Shown: positions 10,641 to 52,430, numbered from the stretch's first letter. The stretch: DNA of 64,000 bases from Erpobdella octoculata (GCA_963978895.1 OZ022241.1:11521356-11585355); one strand, 5' to 3'. Made by a program: numbers and translations. The notes: generated from the sequence alone by a model not told the origin.

Positions 10641-12021
10641 GCAACGCCCAGGGACGTAAATTGGGGGGGGCAGGGGGGGGCATTTGCCCCCCCCTGATTT
10701 TCAAAATTTGAATTTTTTTACCTAGAGTTTACTATATATTTATTTAATTTTAACTTTACTTAACCTAGTGATGATGCAATGCGTATTGAAATTTTTCTGG
10801 CGTGTATAGACAATTCGCCCCCCCTTGATTTCTAAAATTAAATTTTTTTTTTTAGAGTTTACTATATAATATGTTAATTTTAACTTTACTTAACCTCGTG
10901 ATGATTCAATGCGTATTGGAGACAATTTTATATCTTGGCTCGATGCTAGATTTACCAATAACTGCAGAGTAATAATTTGTGTATCAGTGTTGGTCCAAAG
11001 ATTAGCTGTTTTATGTGCCAAAATACAATCAGCGAACTCGTTGAATTTTACCCTATTAGTGGTATTGATACAATGTTGATTCCCTCACAGCTGTCTACAT
11101 GAAAGTTATTATTTATAACACAAAAATAAAACAAAATTATACCCACCCCATTTTGGACATCTTTTTTACAAACTTTTATTTAGGTTACAATCTCTGTTTT
11201 TTTTGTGTGTCTTTCTCTGTACGCAAATCTTGCAAGTGAAATTTAACCAGCATTTTGACTAGCTAGGAAGTTGAAACTTTCAGCATAGCTTTATTTTTTG
11301 ATGAAAATACATGATTCAATTAAAAAAAAAACTTTGAACATCTTTTGCATTTCTAAATTGAATGTATTTGAAATCAAAGTTTGTGTTGAAAAACTCGTTT
11401 TTCCTTTACTTGTTTTACTAATCCTTTACTTGCCCCTGCAATATGATTAAATCATTCATCCCCCTTATACCCAGTGGCGCGTGGCGAATCCAGAATATTC
11501 TGGTGGGGGATTCACTTCAGAAATTTTTTTATATTCTCTTCCAAACAGCTGATAACCGGTAAGGGGTAGTCGTAAGTATTTTGCAAAAATTTTTTCAAAA
11601 ACTTCCAATTTCTCCTCCCAAAAAAGCTGTGGTCGTTTTCCAAAAACAAGGTATAATACCCAAAAAATTTCAATTGATACTCTGATGGGGGATGCATTTC
11701 TCCACCCCTCTCTGTTTGTACCTACGTATTTATATAAATGTAAAAGGTAATGTGTGTGTGTGAGAGCATTCGTTTATCACATCCAAGCCGCACGAGCAAT
11801 TTTAACAACATTTGGCATACAGGTAACTTCATTGATGAGAAAATTTTGAAAAATTACAAAAAAATCTGTTATTTCTCTGACGTTTCATTGGCAAAAACGA
11901 GACAAAACTAAGCACAAAAAAACCCGGACAACAGCGGGTAACCCTGTCAGTAAGCTATATAATGGCGGGAAAAATTTTGCCCCCCCCTGGAAAATGCTGA
12001 ATTTACGTCCCTGGCAACGCC
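10641..12021. mobile_element. Non-autonomous hAT-like element nested in the foldback element
   Basis: Terminal inverted repeats CAGGGACGTAAATT at 10649 and AATTTACGTCCCTG ending 12013 bound a 1365-bp element. An exact 8-bp target duplication GCAACGCC lies at 10641-10648 and 12014-12021; removing the element and one copy restores the sequence seen in foldback copy 2. CAGGG ends with 8-bp duplications are typical of hAT. No transposase is present. Inside, about 100 bp is duplicated (10690-10790 and 10815-10920, both containing GAGTTTACTATATA and TTTAACTTTACTTAACCT). G/C homopolymers lie next to each end. Confidence 0.85.
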
Positions 12022-12157
12022 GGTTACCCCGCTAGTTCTTTTATAAAGTATAAAGTATTTGGATACAAGCACAGTAGCACTGTAAATTTGATATAAATTA
12101 CTCCACGATTTGGTAACATATTTTGGTTGAAAATAGCATCTTAAACAATTTTATTAA

Positions 12158-12336
12158 CTTTTTTTGATGAATAGTCCGCTGGATGAATAGACATTAGATG
12201 AACAGTCCTTCTGATGAACCATCCTCTTGATGAATAGTCCTTCGATGAATAGTCCTTTGATGAATAGTCCCTTGACGAATAGTCCTTGATGAACAGTCCT
12301 TTGATGAATCGTCCTTTGATGAACAGTCCTAGAATC
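12158..12336 (-). repeat. Right inverted-repeat array of foldback element copy 1
   Basis: The reverse complement of the left array type, ending in GTCCTAGAATC at 12336. Unit order and irregular units (GGATGGTTCATCAGA, TGTCTATTCATCCAG) match the left array, so the two arms are true inverted copies rather than independent microsatellite growth. Confidence 0.85.
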
Positions 12337-12837
12337 GAAAAAACCAAGGTGAACAGCAATAGGTGGAGCAACAATGAAGAAACCCCGTGACAATATTTAT
12401 TCGAAATGTTGAGATTTCAATCGAGAGAAGTTAAAACGTAAAAATTCATATTCTCGTTGTGCAAACCAAAAAAAGTGACGTATTCACCTTTTTGGGGGGT
12501 TGCTTTTACTTCTACTTAAGCACTGAAATTAGTATTTTTCACAACACTTATTATAAGTAACTCATTATTGTAATTGTAATTTTCTTACTGCAAAAACAAT
12601 TGCGGAAAACACTTAACACACAAGAAACTCAGTTACAAATAAAGAACAACCCAAATATTTAAAAATTGTTCCAAGGAAACAACAGTTGTGAAATTTTCAT
12701 TGGAAAAAAACATAGAGGAAGCCGTGAGACAAGAAACAACACCCGTGGAACTTGGAGGAGAGATGCCATATATTTCATGAAAACATTTAATGAAAACGCT
12801 CCAGCGACTTTTCTTTTCAAAAAATATTTGTCTATAA

Positions 12838-13045
12838 AATATCGGTGTCAATAAAATTTAAGGATTGTAACCACTTTTTAAATTCGGAAAAAATGAGCAC
12901 ATGGTCTCTCACGACATCAGGCAGGTCAGGCAGGTTGTTCCAGAAAACTGTTTTTACTGTTATAAAGGCTTTTGATCCAAAAACTTCAGCGTTTGTTCAA
13001 GAATTGATAAGATTGCCATGGGTTGTTGAACAAAATTGGTGAAGA
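12838..13045 (-). pseudogene. LINE ORF2 C-terminus fragment
   Basis: On the minus strand the frame reads NAEVFGSKAFITVKTVFWNN, then LPDLPDVVRDHVLIFSEFKK, and ends with a TAG at about 12838. The FWNNLP block and trailing FKKWL are typical of the extreme C-terminus of CR1/L2/Rex-type ORF2 proteins. An upstream stop shows decay. The flanks 12346-12837 and 13046-13485 show nothing else recognisable. Confidence 0.6.
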
Positions 13046-13485
13046 TTATAAACCTCAGAATATCACTGCAAGTTGCTCAGTCTTGGTCACAGCACATTAC
13101 AAGTAGTGAAACACCGGTCACTACAGGTAACATGTAGTTCAATGTCAATCACTGGTTATTACAAGTAATTTATTATCGATTATTGTTACTAGTGTTTAAT
13201 TATTTATCACTGCATATTAAAAATTGTTATATTATACAGTTCAAAAAAAGTTGCAGCCTACTTATTATTTGATGTGTAAAATGTGAATTTGTAATGCAGT
13301 CATAACAGTTATTTGGAAACTGATTATCTAAAATAAATCACTTAAATGCATCCAGTTTCCATTTAAATTGTCGTTTTGTCAATATTCTAGCCATGACGTT
13401 GAGTTAAAAAAGTTTCAAATGATGACACTTTATAAGATACTATAAGTGATGTTCAAGTTTACTGAAGTCTATAAGAAGCTCCTCT

Positions 13486-16400
13486 TTGTTTGATTATAAC
13501 ATTGATCCTGATGAAAATACCTTCCACCCAATTTATGATAATATAAATGTTTATGTTACTTCTGATGAGTTAAACGAGCTAACCGGTCGATTAGCTTCTG
13601 ATCATTTTTCATTTCTTCACGTCAATTGCAGAAGCTTAAAAAATGAATTGCATGACTTAGCAATGTTACTTCACTGGAGTAGATCTAGGATTTTGGCGGT
13701 TACAGAGACCTGGCTGGATGACAATTCATCTTTGAGCGTGGAAATACCGGGCTATGTTTTCGTATCTAGACATAGAGTTATGAAAAAAGGTGGCGGAGTT
13801 GGTTTTTTTATTGACTTAAAATATTCTGTTCTTGATCTTAGTTCCTGGAGTATTGATATTACTTCATTTGAAATTCTTTTGGTATCTGTGGAGTGTCGAG
13901 GAATTGGAAGTTTTACTGTAGGAATAATCTATCGCCCACGGATACCAATATACGTGTTTTTAATGCAGAGCTGAGTAACATCTTGGATTACGTTGATAGA
14001 AAAAAAATGAAGATATTTCTACTGGGCGACTTCAACATTGATTTTCTTGACAAAGAATGGAACCCACTTACAGCTGCGTTTTTTAATTTACTAGCTTCTC
14101 ACTGCCTTCTTCGAGCCTTTACAACGCCAACTAGAAAATGCCCTTCAACCGCCACCGCAATTGATAATATATTTACTAATTATCCACTACAGAAGACTCT
14201 CGCCAGGATTGTACTCGATGATGTCTCGGACCACTTCTTTATTTTTCTCTCTGCCACATTATCGACACCTGATAGCGTCGGAAAAAATCATGTCTCTTCT
14301 TTAAAAAGGAGTTTCGTTAATAAAGAAATTTTTGAGCAAACGCTGCATGGAGCCGATTGGTCTAGGGTAATAGAGGTGGCCGAGTATGGCGACGCATCAT
14401 CCGCCTATTCAATGTTTATCAATAGATACCTTGAGATATATAATAATTCTTTTCCTCTGGTGAGCTGCAGCGGCAATTCTAACGGACCTAACAAGTTTGA
14501 TAAAGAATGGATGACACCTGAACTTATGAAAAGTTGCAAGAAAAAAAATGCGCTCTACCGAGCATACACCAGGAATCCATCTCCGTCTAACAAACAGAAA
14601 TTTACTACATTTAGAAACCTCTTCAAATCAACTAAGGTAAAAACCATCAAACAATTCTACTCCGAAAAGTTTAAATTAAACAACAACAACATGAAAAGAA
14701 CATGGAAGTTAATTGGGAGCATTTTAAACAATGCAAGACTTTCTGTACGGATGACGGTAGTCTATTAACATCTTCTTCTGTTATTGCTGAGTCATTCAAT
14801 AATTACTTTTTTAATATTGGCTCCAACCTCGCAGGAAAAATATCCCCACCGGATACAACGTTTGAAAAATATCTTGGCAATTCTGTGACTCACTCTTTTT
14901 ATGTCGCACCCACTACGCCCCGATGAGATTATCAAAATAGCTTCAAACTTAAATATCTCTCAGCTGCGGAACCAATGGAGTCGACCCATGCATCGCACGA
15001 AATTCAATTACGCGATCGCTTGTCCTCTGTCTGCTATATTAAATTGCTCAATAACTTCAGGGGTATTTCCCGCTCAACTAAAGTCATTCCAATTTACAAA
15101 TCTGGGAAAAAAGAAAACTTTTCTAATTACCGGCTAATATCTGTCTTGTGCTATTTCTCAAAGTTTTCTGAAAGAGTGATGCACTCCAGACTTTATAATT
15201 ATCTTGATAAATTTTCCATTATTACACCCAATCAGTTTGGATTTAGAAAAAATCACTCAACTTATATGCCACTGGTTATGTTACACTCAAAGATTGCCGA
15301 GGCCATGGATCGTGGGAAATATGTAGTTGGCATCTTTCTGGACCTAGCTAAAGCCTTCAATACGGTTGATCACGGCATTCTGGTGAAAAAATTGAGACAC
15401 TATGGAATCCGGGGAACTCCACTATCATGGTTCAGTGACTATCTTAGTGTAGATCACAATGCGTCTAGTACAGGAATTCTATCTCTTCGATGAAGCAGGT
15501 AACTTGCGGGGTGCCTCAAAAGTCGGTGCTGGGACCGCTTCTATTCCTCATCTACATTAACGACCTATGCTCAGGTTCAGATCGCCTTGAATTTGTTTTG
15601 TTTGCGGACGATACTAACCTCTTTACGACTGGCGATAACTTAGAAAATTTATATTACGATACCAACCGTGAATTGCTTTCTGTTTTTAAATGGTTCTCTG
15701 CTAGTAGACTTTCCTTAAATGTAAACAAAACGAATTATATTTTATTTCACCATATAAACAAAAATACTTTCTGCAATTGTTAGCTGAAGATTGAAGATAT
15801 ACCAATTTTGCGGGTTCCTTATTGCAAGTTCATGGGCGTGTTGCTTGATGAACACCTACATTAAAAACTCACATTGAACATGTTACATCTAAGGTTGCAA
15901 AAAATTGTGGAGTGCTATCTCGTATACATCACTTTGTTGATGCCAATATTTCTATGATGTTCTACTATGCACTTATCTTTCCGTACTTATAATACTGCAA
16001 TATTGTCTGGGCCTCAAATTATTCAACTCGTTTAAAGCCTCTTCATATTTTGCAAAAGCGAATTATTCGAATTATTTTTCACATGCCTCCCACATCGTCT
16101 TGTAAAATTCAAATGGCTAACAACAAAATTCTTAATATTTATCAGATTAATTTCTTCCAAACTGGCATTTTTATGTATAAATATGATAATTTTATATTAC
16201 CCTCATCATTCGATAACATGTTTGTAAAATTATCTGATGTTCATACCTATGATCTGCTCCCCGGTCGCTGTTTTCGGACGGATTTTGCTCGGACAAAACA
16301 TTCTCTATTAAATGCTCTGGCCCTCGTATTTATTCAACCATTCCAATATCTGTCTCCTCCTTGAAACGTATTTCGTTATTTAAGCAAGCTCTAAAATCTG

Positions 16401-16715
16401 ACTTATTATTGTCACACTCATAACTGCTCAATACCTATTACCTTAGCATACCAATTTCAGTCTCTTCCTTGATAAGTTTATTGAACTACTATTTGAAATG
16501 TCCTAACTAAACCCACTCATTTTGTTTTTTTTTTGTAAAGGTTGTCCATTAAGCGGAAAGGAATTCCCTTCGGATGAACCTTTTGGGCACCTTATTCCTT
16601 TCTCAACTGATCGATTTTTTTTGAAATTTTGGTACTATGTTTTTCTTGTCGTTTTGGTTATTTTTTGTTTGTTTAAGTTTAATACTTATGTTGGTGCTCA
16701 ATAAATAAATTAAAA
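13486..16715 (+). pseudogene. L2/Crack-like LINE ORF2 (endonuclease plus reverse transcriptase), decayed
   Basis: A nearly full-length ORF2 broken by several frameshifts. The endonuclease carries LHVNCRSLKNE, AVTETWLDD (13690-13720), LLGDFNIDFLD (about 14020) and VSDHFF (14225). The reverse transcriptase shows GIFLDLAKAFNTVDH (motif A, about 15330), [20 protein letters not shown] (motif B; the usual PQGS is PQKS) and FADDTN (motif C, 15603). WFSASRLSLNVNKTNYILFH and a C-terminal block at 16050-16364 follow. The 3' end is an A-rich tail near 16690-16730. Frame breaks lie near 13950, 14750, 14930 and 15490. Clade within the CR1/L2 group is uncertain. Confidence 0.8.
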
Positions 16716-16730
16716 AAAAATTAAAAAAAA

Positions 16731-17095
16731 ACAAGTTAACTGAAACCGAAAAATAATAGAAAAATAATGGAAGGTAATTGTAATACTAATAGTAACTGAA
16801 AAATGATCAATAACTTTAACTGTATAAGTAACTGAAAAATAAATTCAGTTAAATAATAACAAAATAATTACTAACTGAAAAATTTTCTAGATGTATTTAA
16901 AAAAAAATATTTAATTGTTGGTTTTATTTTCGAAGATACAGTGGTTTTGAGTTTTTAAATTTTGGTCAACAGGATCCATTTCTCGTATGGTTTTAGAGGC
17001 GCCGTCCTCAAATGGTTTCGCTTTTGTTTGACCGTTTGATCTCCCTGCATCCGCTCTGGAGGTGTTTTATCTTCGTCGACCTCTGTCCTCTGTCC

Positions 17096-17097
<2 letters not shown>
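16731..17097. other. AT-rich spacer with imperfect AACTGAAAAATAA repeats
   Basis: Sequence between the LINE tail and the AAT array; variants of AACTGAAAAATAATA recur several times. Nothing coding seen. Confidence 0.5.
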
Positions 17098-17141
<44 letters not shown>

Positions 17142-17158
17142 TAATAATAATAATAATG

Positions 17159-17195
<37 letters not shown>

Positions 17196-17212
17196 TAATA
17201 ATAATAATAATG

Positions 17213-17301
<89 letters not shown>
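17098..17301. repeat. (AAT)n microsatellite with two AAAAT/GAT interruptions
   Basis: About 200 bp of AAT/TAA units. Two matching blocks, AAAATAATAATAATAATGAT, at about 17138 and 17191, indicate unequal exchange or slippage of a larger unit. The open frames through it (poly-N, poly-I, poly-L) are not genes. Confidence 0.95.
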
Positions 17302-17303
<2 letters not shown>

Positions 17304-17543
17304 TCGGACGAGTTGCGGTGCTTTCAAAAACAACCTTTGCGCTAAAATAACAAACCAACAAATTACAGACTAACAACAAACAACGTTGCCAGTTAATATA
17401 AGCGTTGTAACTAAAAAGTATTTTGTTGAAAACACAAGAAAAAAATAATATATTAATGCATTAGTAAAAGTCAAGTAAAAAAAACTAATGAAGTGCTAGA
17501 TTAACATTTTTGAGTCAAAGGAATTGTCAATTGCACTGTTCAT

Positions 17544-45606
<28,063 letters not shown>

Positions 45607-45873
45607 CTAATAAAAACCATGTATATGTTTATCAAGTTATTTCTTAAACATTCTCTATAGAAAAACACCGAATATTTAGTCAAATAACTTTATTGAAAGC
45701 GGTTTCAGGTATCTCTACTCTATTTTCAAAAAAAAACAGACAGAAACAAAAAAGGGCAAAATCGGCAGACGGAAAATAAAATAAATTATATATGTAAAAT
45801 GATGAACGTTTCTGGGACTTAATTTCTAACTACTCCCAACAAACCATAAAAATTACTTCCGCGGCCTAATTTT

Positions 45874-46022
45874 TGATTCTAGGACTGTTCATCAAGGACT
45901 ATTCATCAAGGGACTATTCATCAAAGGATTATTCATTAAAGGACTATTCATCAAGAAGACGGTACATCATAAGGACTGTTCATCTAATGTCTATTCATCC
46001 AGCAGACTATTCATCAAAAAAA
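45874..46022 (+). repeat. Left inverted-repeat array of foldback element copy 2
   Basis: About ten imperfect copies of GGACTATTCATCAAG; same irregular units as in the right arm of copy 1. Confidence 0.85.
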
Positions 46023-46139
46023 GTTAATAAAATTGTTTAACATGTTATTTTCAACCAAAATATTTTACAAAAAGGTAGGGTAATGTATATCAAATTTACA
46101 GTGCTACTGTGCTTGCATCCAAATACTTTACACTTTATA

Positions 46140-46340
46140 ATAGAACTAGCGTGGTACCCGGCGTTGCCCAGGGTTTTAGAGGTTTTTTGATCGTTTTTCT
46201 CTCTCGCTCCCGTTTCCATCCCCGCTTGCTCTCACGCTCCCGGTCGCTCTCTCTTCCAGCTTGTCTACCGCTCCCGGTCGCCTTCCCGCTCCCGATCGCT
46301 TTCCCGCTCCCGATCGCTTTCCCGCTCCCGGTCACAGCAC
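46140..46340 (+). repeat. CCGGCGTTGCCC motif plus CGGTCGCTTTCCCG repeat block inside foldback copy 2
   Basis: GAACTAGCGTGGTACCCGG and CGTTGCCCAGGG are followed by GC-rich CTTTCCCGCTCC repeats. The same order occurs in foldback copy 1 (split by the hAT-like element), at 49384-49710 and, diverged, at 58723-59030. Confidence 0.7.
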
Positions 46341-46929
46341 CAGAAAAACTAAATTCGACTGTTTTTGTAAACTGTATATGAACACATTCACCAAAGGTCA
46401 CAAACACGTCAAAGCATCACGCATGCCCGCTATGTCAAATCTGGCATCGGTCGTTTAACACCAAGGGGCCACGCTTCAAAGACACTTATGCCTCGATGCC
46501 TTGAGCAATCAACAAGTTAGTAGAAGACATGGCTGTAATATACAACAATTTTATTTGTCACATACAGTAAATAAAACAACTATAAAAAAATAACGTCAAG
46601 TTCTTAAGATCAAACGAGCTAAAGACAATTGAATATAAAGTTAAAAAAAACTCCTTTCAACTGTGTTGTACAATCTGTAAGTATATACACACTCAAACAG
46701 CCAGTTACCATACACCTCAAAACATCACTAACAACCGGTATACCACTTCTGCCACGCTTCAAAGAGACGCACACGCTCGCTTTAGCGAGGTCATTAAAGG
46801 TTCCACATTTCAAAGAGACGCTTACGCTCGTCGATAAATCAACCAGACTCAGATTTCATGCTTACTTCAAATAAAAATTAAATACATTGATAATCATTTT
46901 GTTTTTGAATAAAAGTAGCAGTAGCGAAT

Positions 46930-47994
46930 TATTATTTTATTATTATTTAGTCCGTAGCCGGCGCTTGGAGAGGAGGATGTCCTTGAAGCCAATACGCTGC
47001 TGTCGGTGCCACGGGACCACGAACGTCTTCCACGACAATCTTCCATTTTCCTCGATCGGCTGCAACTCTTCTCGCCCCATCGGCGGTCAGTCGCTTCCTC
47101 TTGAGGTCCCCATCAATAATTTTCAGCCATGTTTTCTTTGATGCCGAACGTTGGATGCGCCAGGCAGGCGGTCGCTCCCGCCAAAGTAAACTATTGGGAA
47201 GCCGTTTACCATCCATTCGGCAGACGTGCCCAAACCACCGTAGCCGCCGTTTTTGAATGTGTTCGTCGATCAGTGGTTGTCGATCACACCGTTCACGGAT
47301 CGTCTCGTTTCGAATGCGGTCGCGGATGAAGACTCCCAGTATTCGCCGCAGGCATTGCATTTGGAATACTTTAAGTCTATTCACATCGGATTTAAACAAT
47401 GTCCATGTCTCCGAGCCATATAGGAGGATTGGAAGAATCAATGTTCGGTAAAGACGAATTTTTGTCTTGATTGCAATGTTCGTTCTCTTCCAAACGCACC
47501 ATCTGAGCGCTGCAAATGCCGCAGTCGCCTGGCCAACGCGGCTGTGGACGTCGGCCGACGACGACGTCTTCTTTTCTTCCACGATCGATCCAAGGTATTT
47601 AAATTTCGTCACTTGCTCAATCTGGACTTCATTTAGGTGGACATGAGCTGGCGATCCGTCCGTTGTTAATACCTTGGTCTTCTCGGCGTTGATCTTTAGG
47701 CCGTATGACTTAGCAATATCGCCGATGTCGTTTAGGCAATCCACGTCGGTGTCGGCGAATACGGCGCTATCGGATGCGAACATCAGATCAGTGATAAAGT
47801 TGTTTTTGTTGTATTGAACACCACGCCTTCCTTCGAACGATTTCCTCATGATCGCATCGATCATGACGTTAAATAAAAGCGGAGAGGCGACGTCTCCCTG
47901 CCGGACACCGGTTTGAATGGTAAACTCGTCCGATAGATCGTTTCGAATTCGGATGCAGCTGGTCGAACCACTATACGACGCTTGTAACAAACGG
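46930..47994 (-). pseudogene. RTE-like LINE 3' fragment nested in foldback copy 2
   Basis: Minus strand, 347 open codons (47990-46947): FTIQTGVRQGDVASPLLFNV (motif B), DLMFASDSAVFAD (motif C, where the usual FADD is FASD, so a catalytic aspartate is lost), EQVTKFKYLGSIVEEKK, LYGSETWTLFKSDVNRLKVF, QCLRRILGVFIRDRIRNE and RRLRWFGHVCRMDGKRLP. A TAA stop at 46949-46947 is followed at once by an AATAATAATAAAATAATAA tail, the short-tail 3' end of RTE-type elements. 5'-truncated. Compared with foldback copy 1 about 9 bp of target (AGCGCCGAT) is missing, so insertion removed rather than duplicated target. Confidence 0.85.
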
Positions 47995-48221
47995 AACAGC
48001 TAAAAAAATGTAGCGGCGCTGCCATCAACGATCTTGTCAGCCAATAGTACCGTACTTAACAACCCTGGTTGCCATCACTATATTTTTTTTTAAATTACTG
48101 TTGTTTAAAATTTATTTTATCAAAGATGAAGAACTATCTTTTAAAAATACATAAAATTACTTTACGCTGAAAATATCTTGGTATATATTTATAAAGGTTT
48201 TTGAGGAGGAGTGGCTTCAAA

Positions 48222-48391
48222 ATTTGATGAATAGTCCTCTTGATGAACAGACTTTAGCTGAACAGTCCTTATGATGAACCGTCTTCTTGATGAATAGTTC
48301 TTTGATGAATAGTCTCTTGATGAATAGTCCCTTGATGAATAGTCCTTGATGAACATTCCCTTGATGTATCCTTTGATGAAAAGTCCGCATA
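48222..48391 (-). repeat. Right inverted-repeat array of foldback element copy 2
   Basis: Inverted partner of 45874-46022, ending in the shared terminus GTCCGCATA. Confidence 0.85.
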
Positions 48392-48400
48392 CCTAATTTT

Positions 48401-49383
48401 CAGCTGACCCAAAATTACGTCTGTGGCCTCAATTAAAATGAAATTGTGTCAATTTCAGTTTTACTATAGTAATTATTCCATGTAAATTTATATTTTATAA
48501 TATTACGGTTTATACGTTTTCTTTCTGCTTTATAGACCGTTGATTATTACAGAGTTAAAATGACCGAGCTTGTCATAAAAAACCTTTTGATTTGTTTGAC
48601 GATGCAGAGTTATTTATTTCGGAGTATTGTACAAGCAGGAATGTGGTTATTGGTTCCATGCTTGCTGTTGGCCAAGCAAAACAAATTTATTTATGTTCAC
48701 AATGAACCAGCAAACTATAAACGGTTCATGTTTTTTTTACAAAGTTTAATAAAACTGTTTTATTTTGTTGTTTTTTTTTGTTAATTAAAAATGCCTCAGC
48801 TATGGTGGTTATTTAAATGCAGAATTAATTTCAGTCGGCTTATAAGTTCGTGGTCAAATAAGCCGCAGAAAAAATTGTTGGAGCTTTTTTTGGATAGGCT
48901 AAAATTAGGCCACAAAAAAATCACTAACATCAATTAAATACAACGCAATAGAAAACGGAATAAAGCAAAAAAAACAATATCAATTTAAAAAACAAATTTT
49001 TACATTTAAAATTTTTGGTTTGTATTTTTCAACTTATTGAATTTATTTTTACCTTTTTTGTATGATTAAATTGCTTTTCTAGTTTAAAATATCTGGAGAT
49101 TAGCAATGTTTTATTATTATTCTTTTTATTATTATATTAGTAATAATAAGCAATGCACTTGCTAGTCGTATCTGGAACGTTGAAATTGTAAAGGAGCCCT
49201 TAGGTGTTTCATAAAAGGGCGCACGTTATTTAAAAATTTTTTAACTTCAATGTTTATAGGTAATTAAATGTTTACAGAATACAAGACTGACGTTTACTCA
49301 ATTTTAAAATAATGTTATAGCACATTATTTGTTTTCACAAAAATGAATATCGAGAAGAAGTTTTTAACGACACGACGGCTAAC
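48401..49383. other. AT-rich intergenic DNA
   Basis: No element or gene recognised; the short frame at 48560-48784 has no support. Confidence 0.5.
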
Positions 49384-49710
49384 AAGTAGAATTACCCGGC
49401 GTTGCCCAGGGTTACAGAGTTTTTTTCTCGTTTCTCTCTCGCGTTTTTTTCTCGTTTTTTCTTACTTTCACTTTTTCTTTTTTTTTTCTTTTTATGTTTT
49501 TTTCCTCCATGTTTCCCTCACTCTCTTTCTCTTTTTATTTCTCCATCTTCTCATTAATGGCGTTAGGAGGGAGGTTGATTGGCGTTTGGCCTGTCTGCTT
49601 TTATATTTATTTTTCTTCTCTTCTCCCTTCTCTTTTATCTCTTTAATTATTTCTAGTTTTTATTTTGTTGTTTTTTTTGTTTTTCAAATATATTGTGGAT
49701 ATTACTAGTC
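49384..49710 (+). repeat. Dispersed repeat starting GAATTACCCGGCGTTGCCC
   Basis: Begins with ACCCGGCGTTGCCCAGGG, followed by CTCGTTTCTCTCTCGC and a long T/C-rich run, like the interior of the foldback elements and 58723-59030. Ends near TATTACTAG at about 49708. Confidence 0.6.
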
Positions 49711-50239
49711 TGGAATTCATGCAAAAAAGTAAATTTTAAAATGAAACATGCTTTGAAGTGAGCCACGGTCTGAGTTGAATAGTTTTTATTACTTTTTGAA
49801 CCTGAATTCGCCTCAACCCCATTTTAAAATTGAAAACACAAACATTTAATAATAGTAGTAATGGATATAAACCAAATCACCAAAATGCAATTAAATTTTA
49901 TAAATAAAACATAAAAAAAGTGTTATAGCTGAAAACCTTTTAAACTCGACGTCACAAATAGAATATAAACAAAACGAAAATTTAAATGCAAAAATGGATG
50001 AATTTAAATAAATGAGTTTAGAGATTTGCTTAATATTACTTCAATTTGAAATCAGTATCACATAATAAATTTCATCAAGCAACAAGTTTTGAAGTAAGCT
50101 GCAGCTCCTGCAAACAACTACTTGTAATCTACAGTGAGCGATATTTAATTACTTTAATATGCCGTGATAAATATTGAGCTACTTACATTACCATGATCGA
50201 TAGTGAAATACTTCTAATATGCAGTAATTGAAATCGGTT

Positions 50240-50520
50240 ACAAAATAAGCGCAACAGGAGCGGGAGAACGAGCGGAAAAGGAATTTGGAAAATGAGCGGA
50301 AACGGGAACGGAAAAAAAACCTAGAGCGAAAAAGCGAGCGGAAACGGGAAAGCATGCAAAAGTGGGATAACGGTCGGTAACGAAGAGTCAGTGATCGGGA
50401 AAGCGACCGGGAGCGGGAAAGCCACCGGGAACGGAAAAGCAAGTGGGAACGGGAAAGCGACCGGGAGCGAAAGAGCAAGTGGGGAAAGACACGGGTACCC
50501 CGCTTGCTGTTAATAAATTA
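50240..50520 (-). repeat. GC-rich CGGTCGCTTTCCCG repeat block, minus orientation
   Basis: GGGAAAGCGACCGGGAGC repeats ending at GGGTACCCCGCTTGCTG, the reverse of the 5' part of the CCGGCGTTGCCC family. Reads as Arg/Ser-rich peptide in some frames, which is not a gene. Confidence 0.65.
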
Positions 50521-50754
50521 TAAAGAAAAATAACGTAACGTGACAGAATTAGATTGAATAATAACAAGTTGGGCACAAACTCCAGGTTTTGTTAATTAGG
50601 TTTTTATGGTTATTGAATTTTACTGTTAGCTTTTAGTATGTATGTTAACAAGTTTTTTAAATAGCCAAAAAATATTTTTGTTTCTTTATTAGAGCAAATC
50701 GTAGTTTTTTAAGTTTTTTAAGTATTATTATTATTAAAATTTGTTTAGTTATAA

Positions 50755-52430
<1,676 letters not shown>

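Larger units (their letters stand above)
9537..12336 (+). mobile_element. Foldback-like DNA element, copy 1 (2.8 kb, with nested hAT-like insertion)
   Basis: Both ends are inverted arrays of an imperfect 15-bp unit, GGACTATTCATCAAG: 9537-9710 left and 12158-12336 right, colinear as inverted repeats. The same direct repeat GAAAAAACC flanks the element at 9528-9536 and 12337-12345. The interior matches copy 2 (45874-48391) in reverse orientation, for example the stretches near 9855-9960 and 10020-10620. No transposase frame is visible; it looks non-autonomous. Ends built of short tandem repeats with ~9-bp target duplications recall Foldback and Mutator-like elements, but the family assignment is an inference. 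Confidence 0.8.
45874..48391 (-). mobile_element. Foldback-like DNA element, copy 2 (with nested RTE fragment)
   Basis: Inverse of copy 1: arrays of the 15-bp GGACTATTCATCAAG unit at 45874-46022 and 48222-48391, flanked by the 9-bp direct repeat CCTAATTTT (45865-45873 and 48392-48400). The interior reads as the reverse complement of copy 1 (for example 46870-46930 against 9950-10020, and 46140-46620 against 10260-12050 without the hAT-like insertion). An RTE fragment sits at 46930-47994. Its left end is about 270 bp upstream of the first coding exon of gene 2. No transposase seen. Confidence 0.82.

Noticed and set aside
17008..17379. Poly-Ile, poly-Leu and poly-Asn open frames
   Set aside because: Translation of the (AAT)n microsatellite in different frames; no flanking domain.
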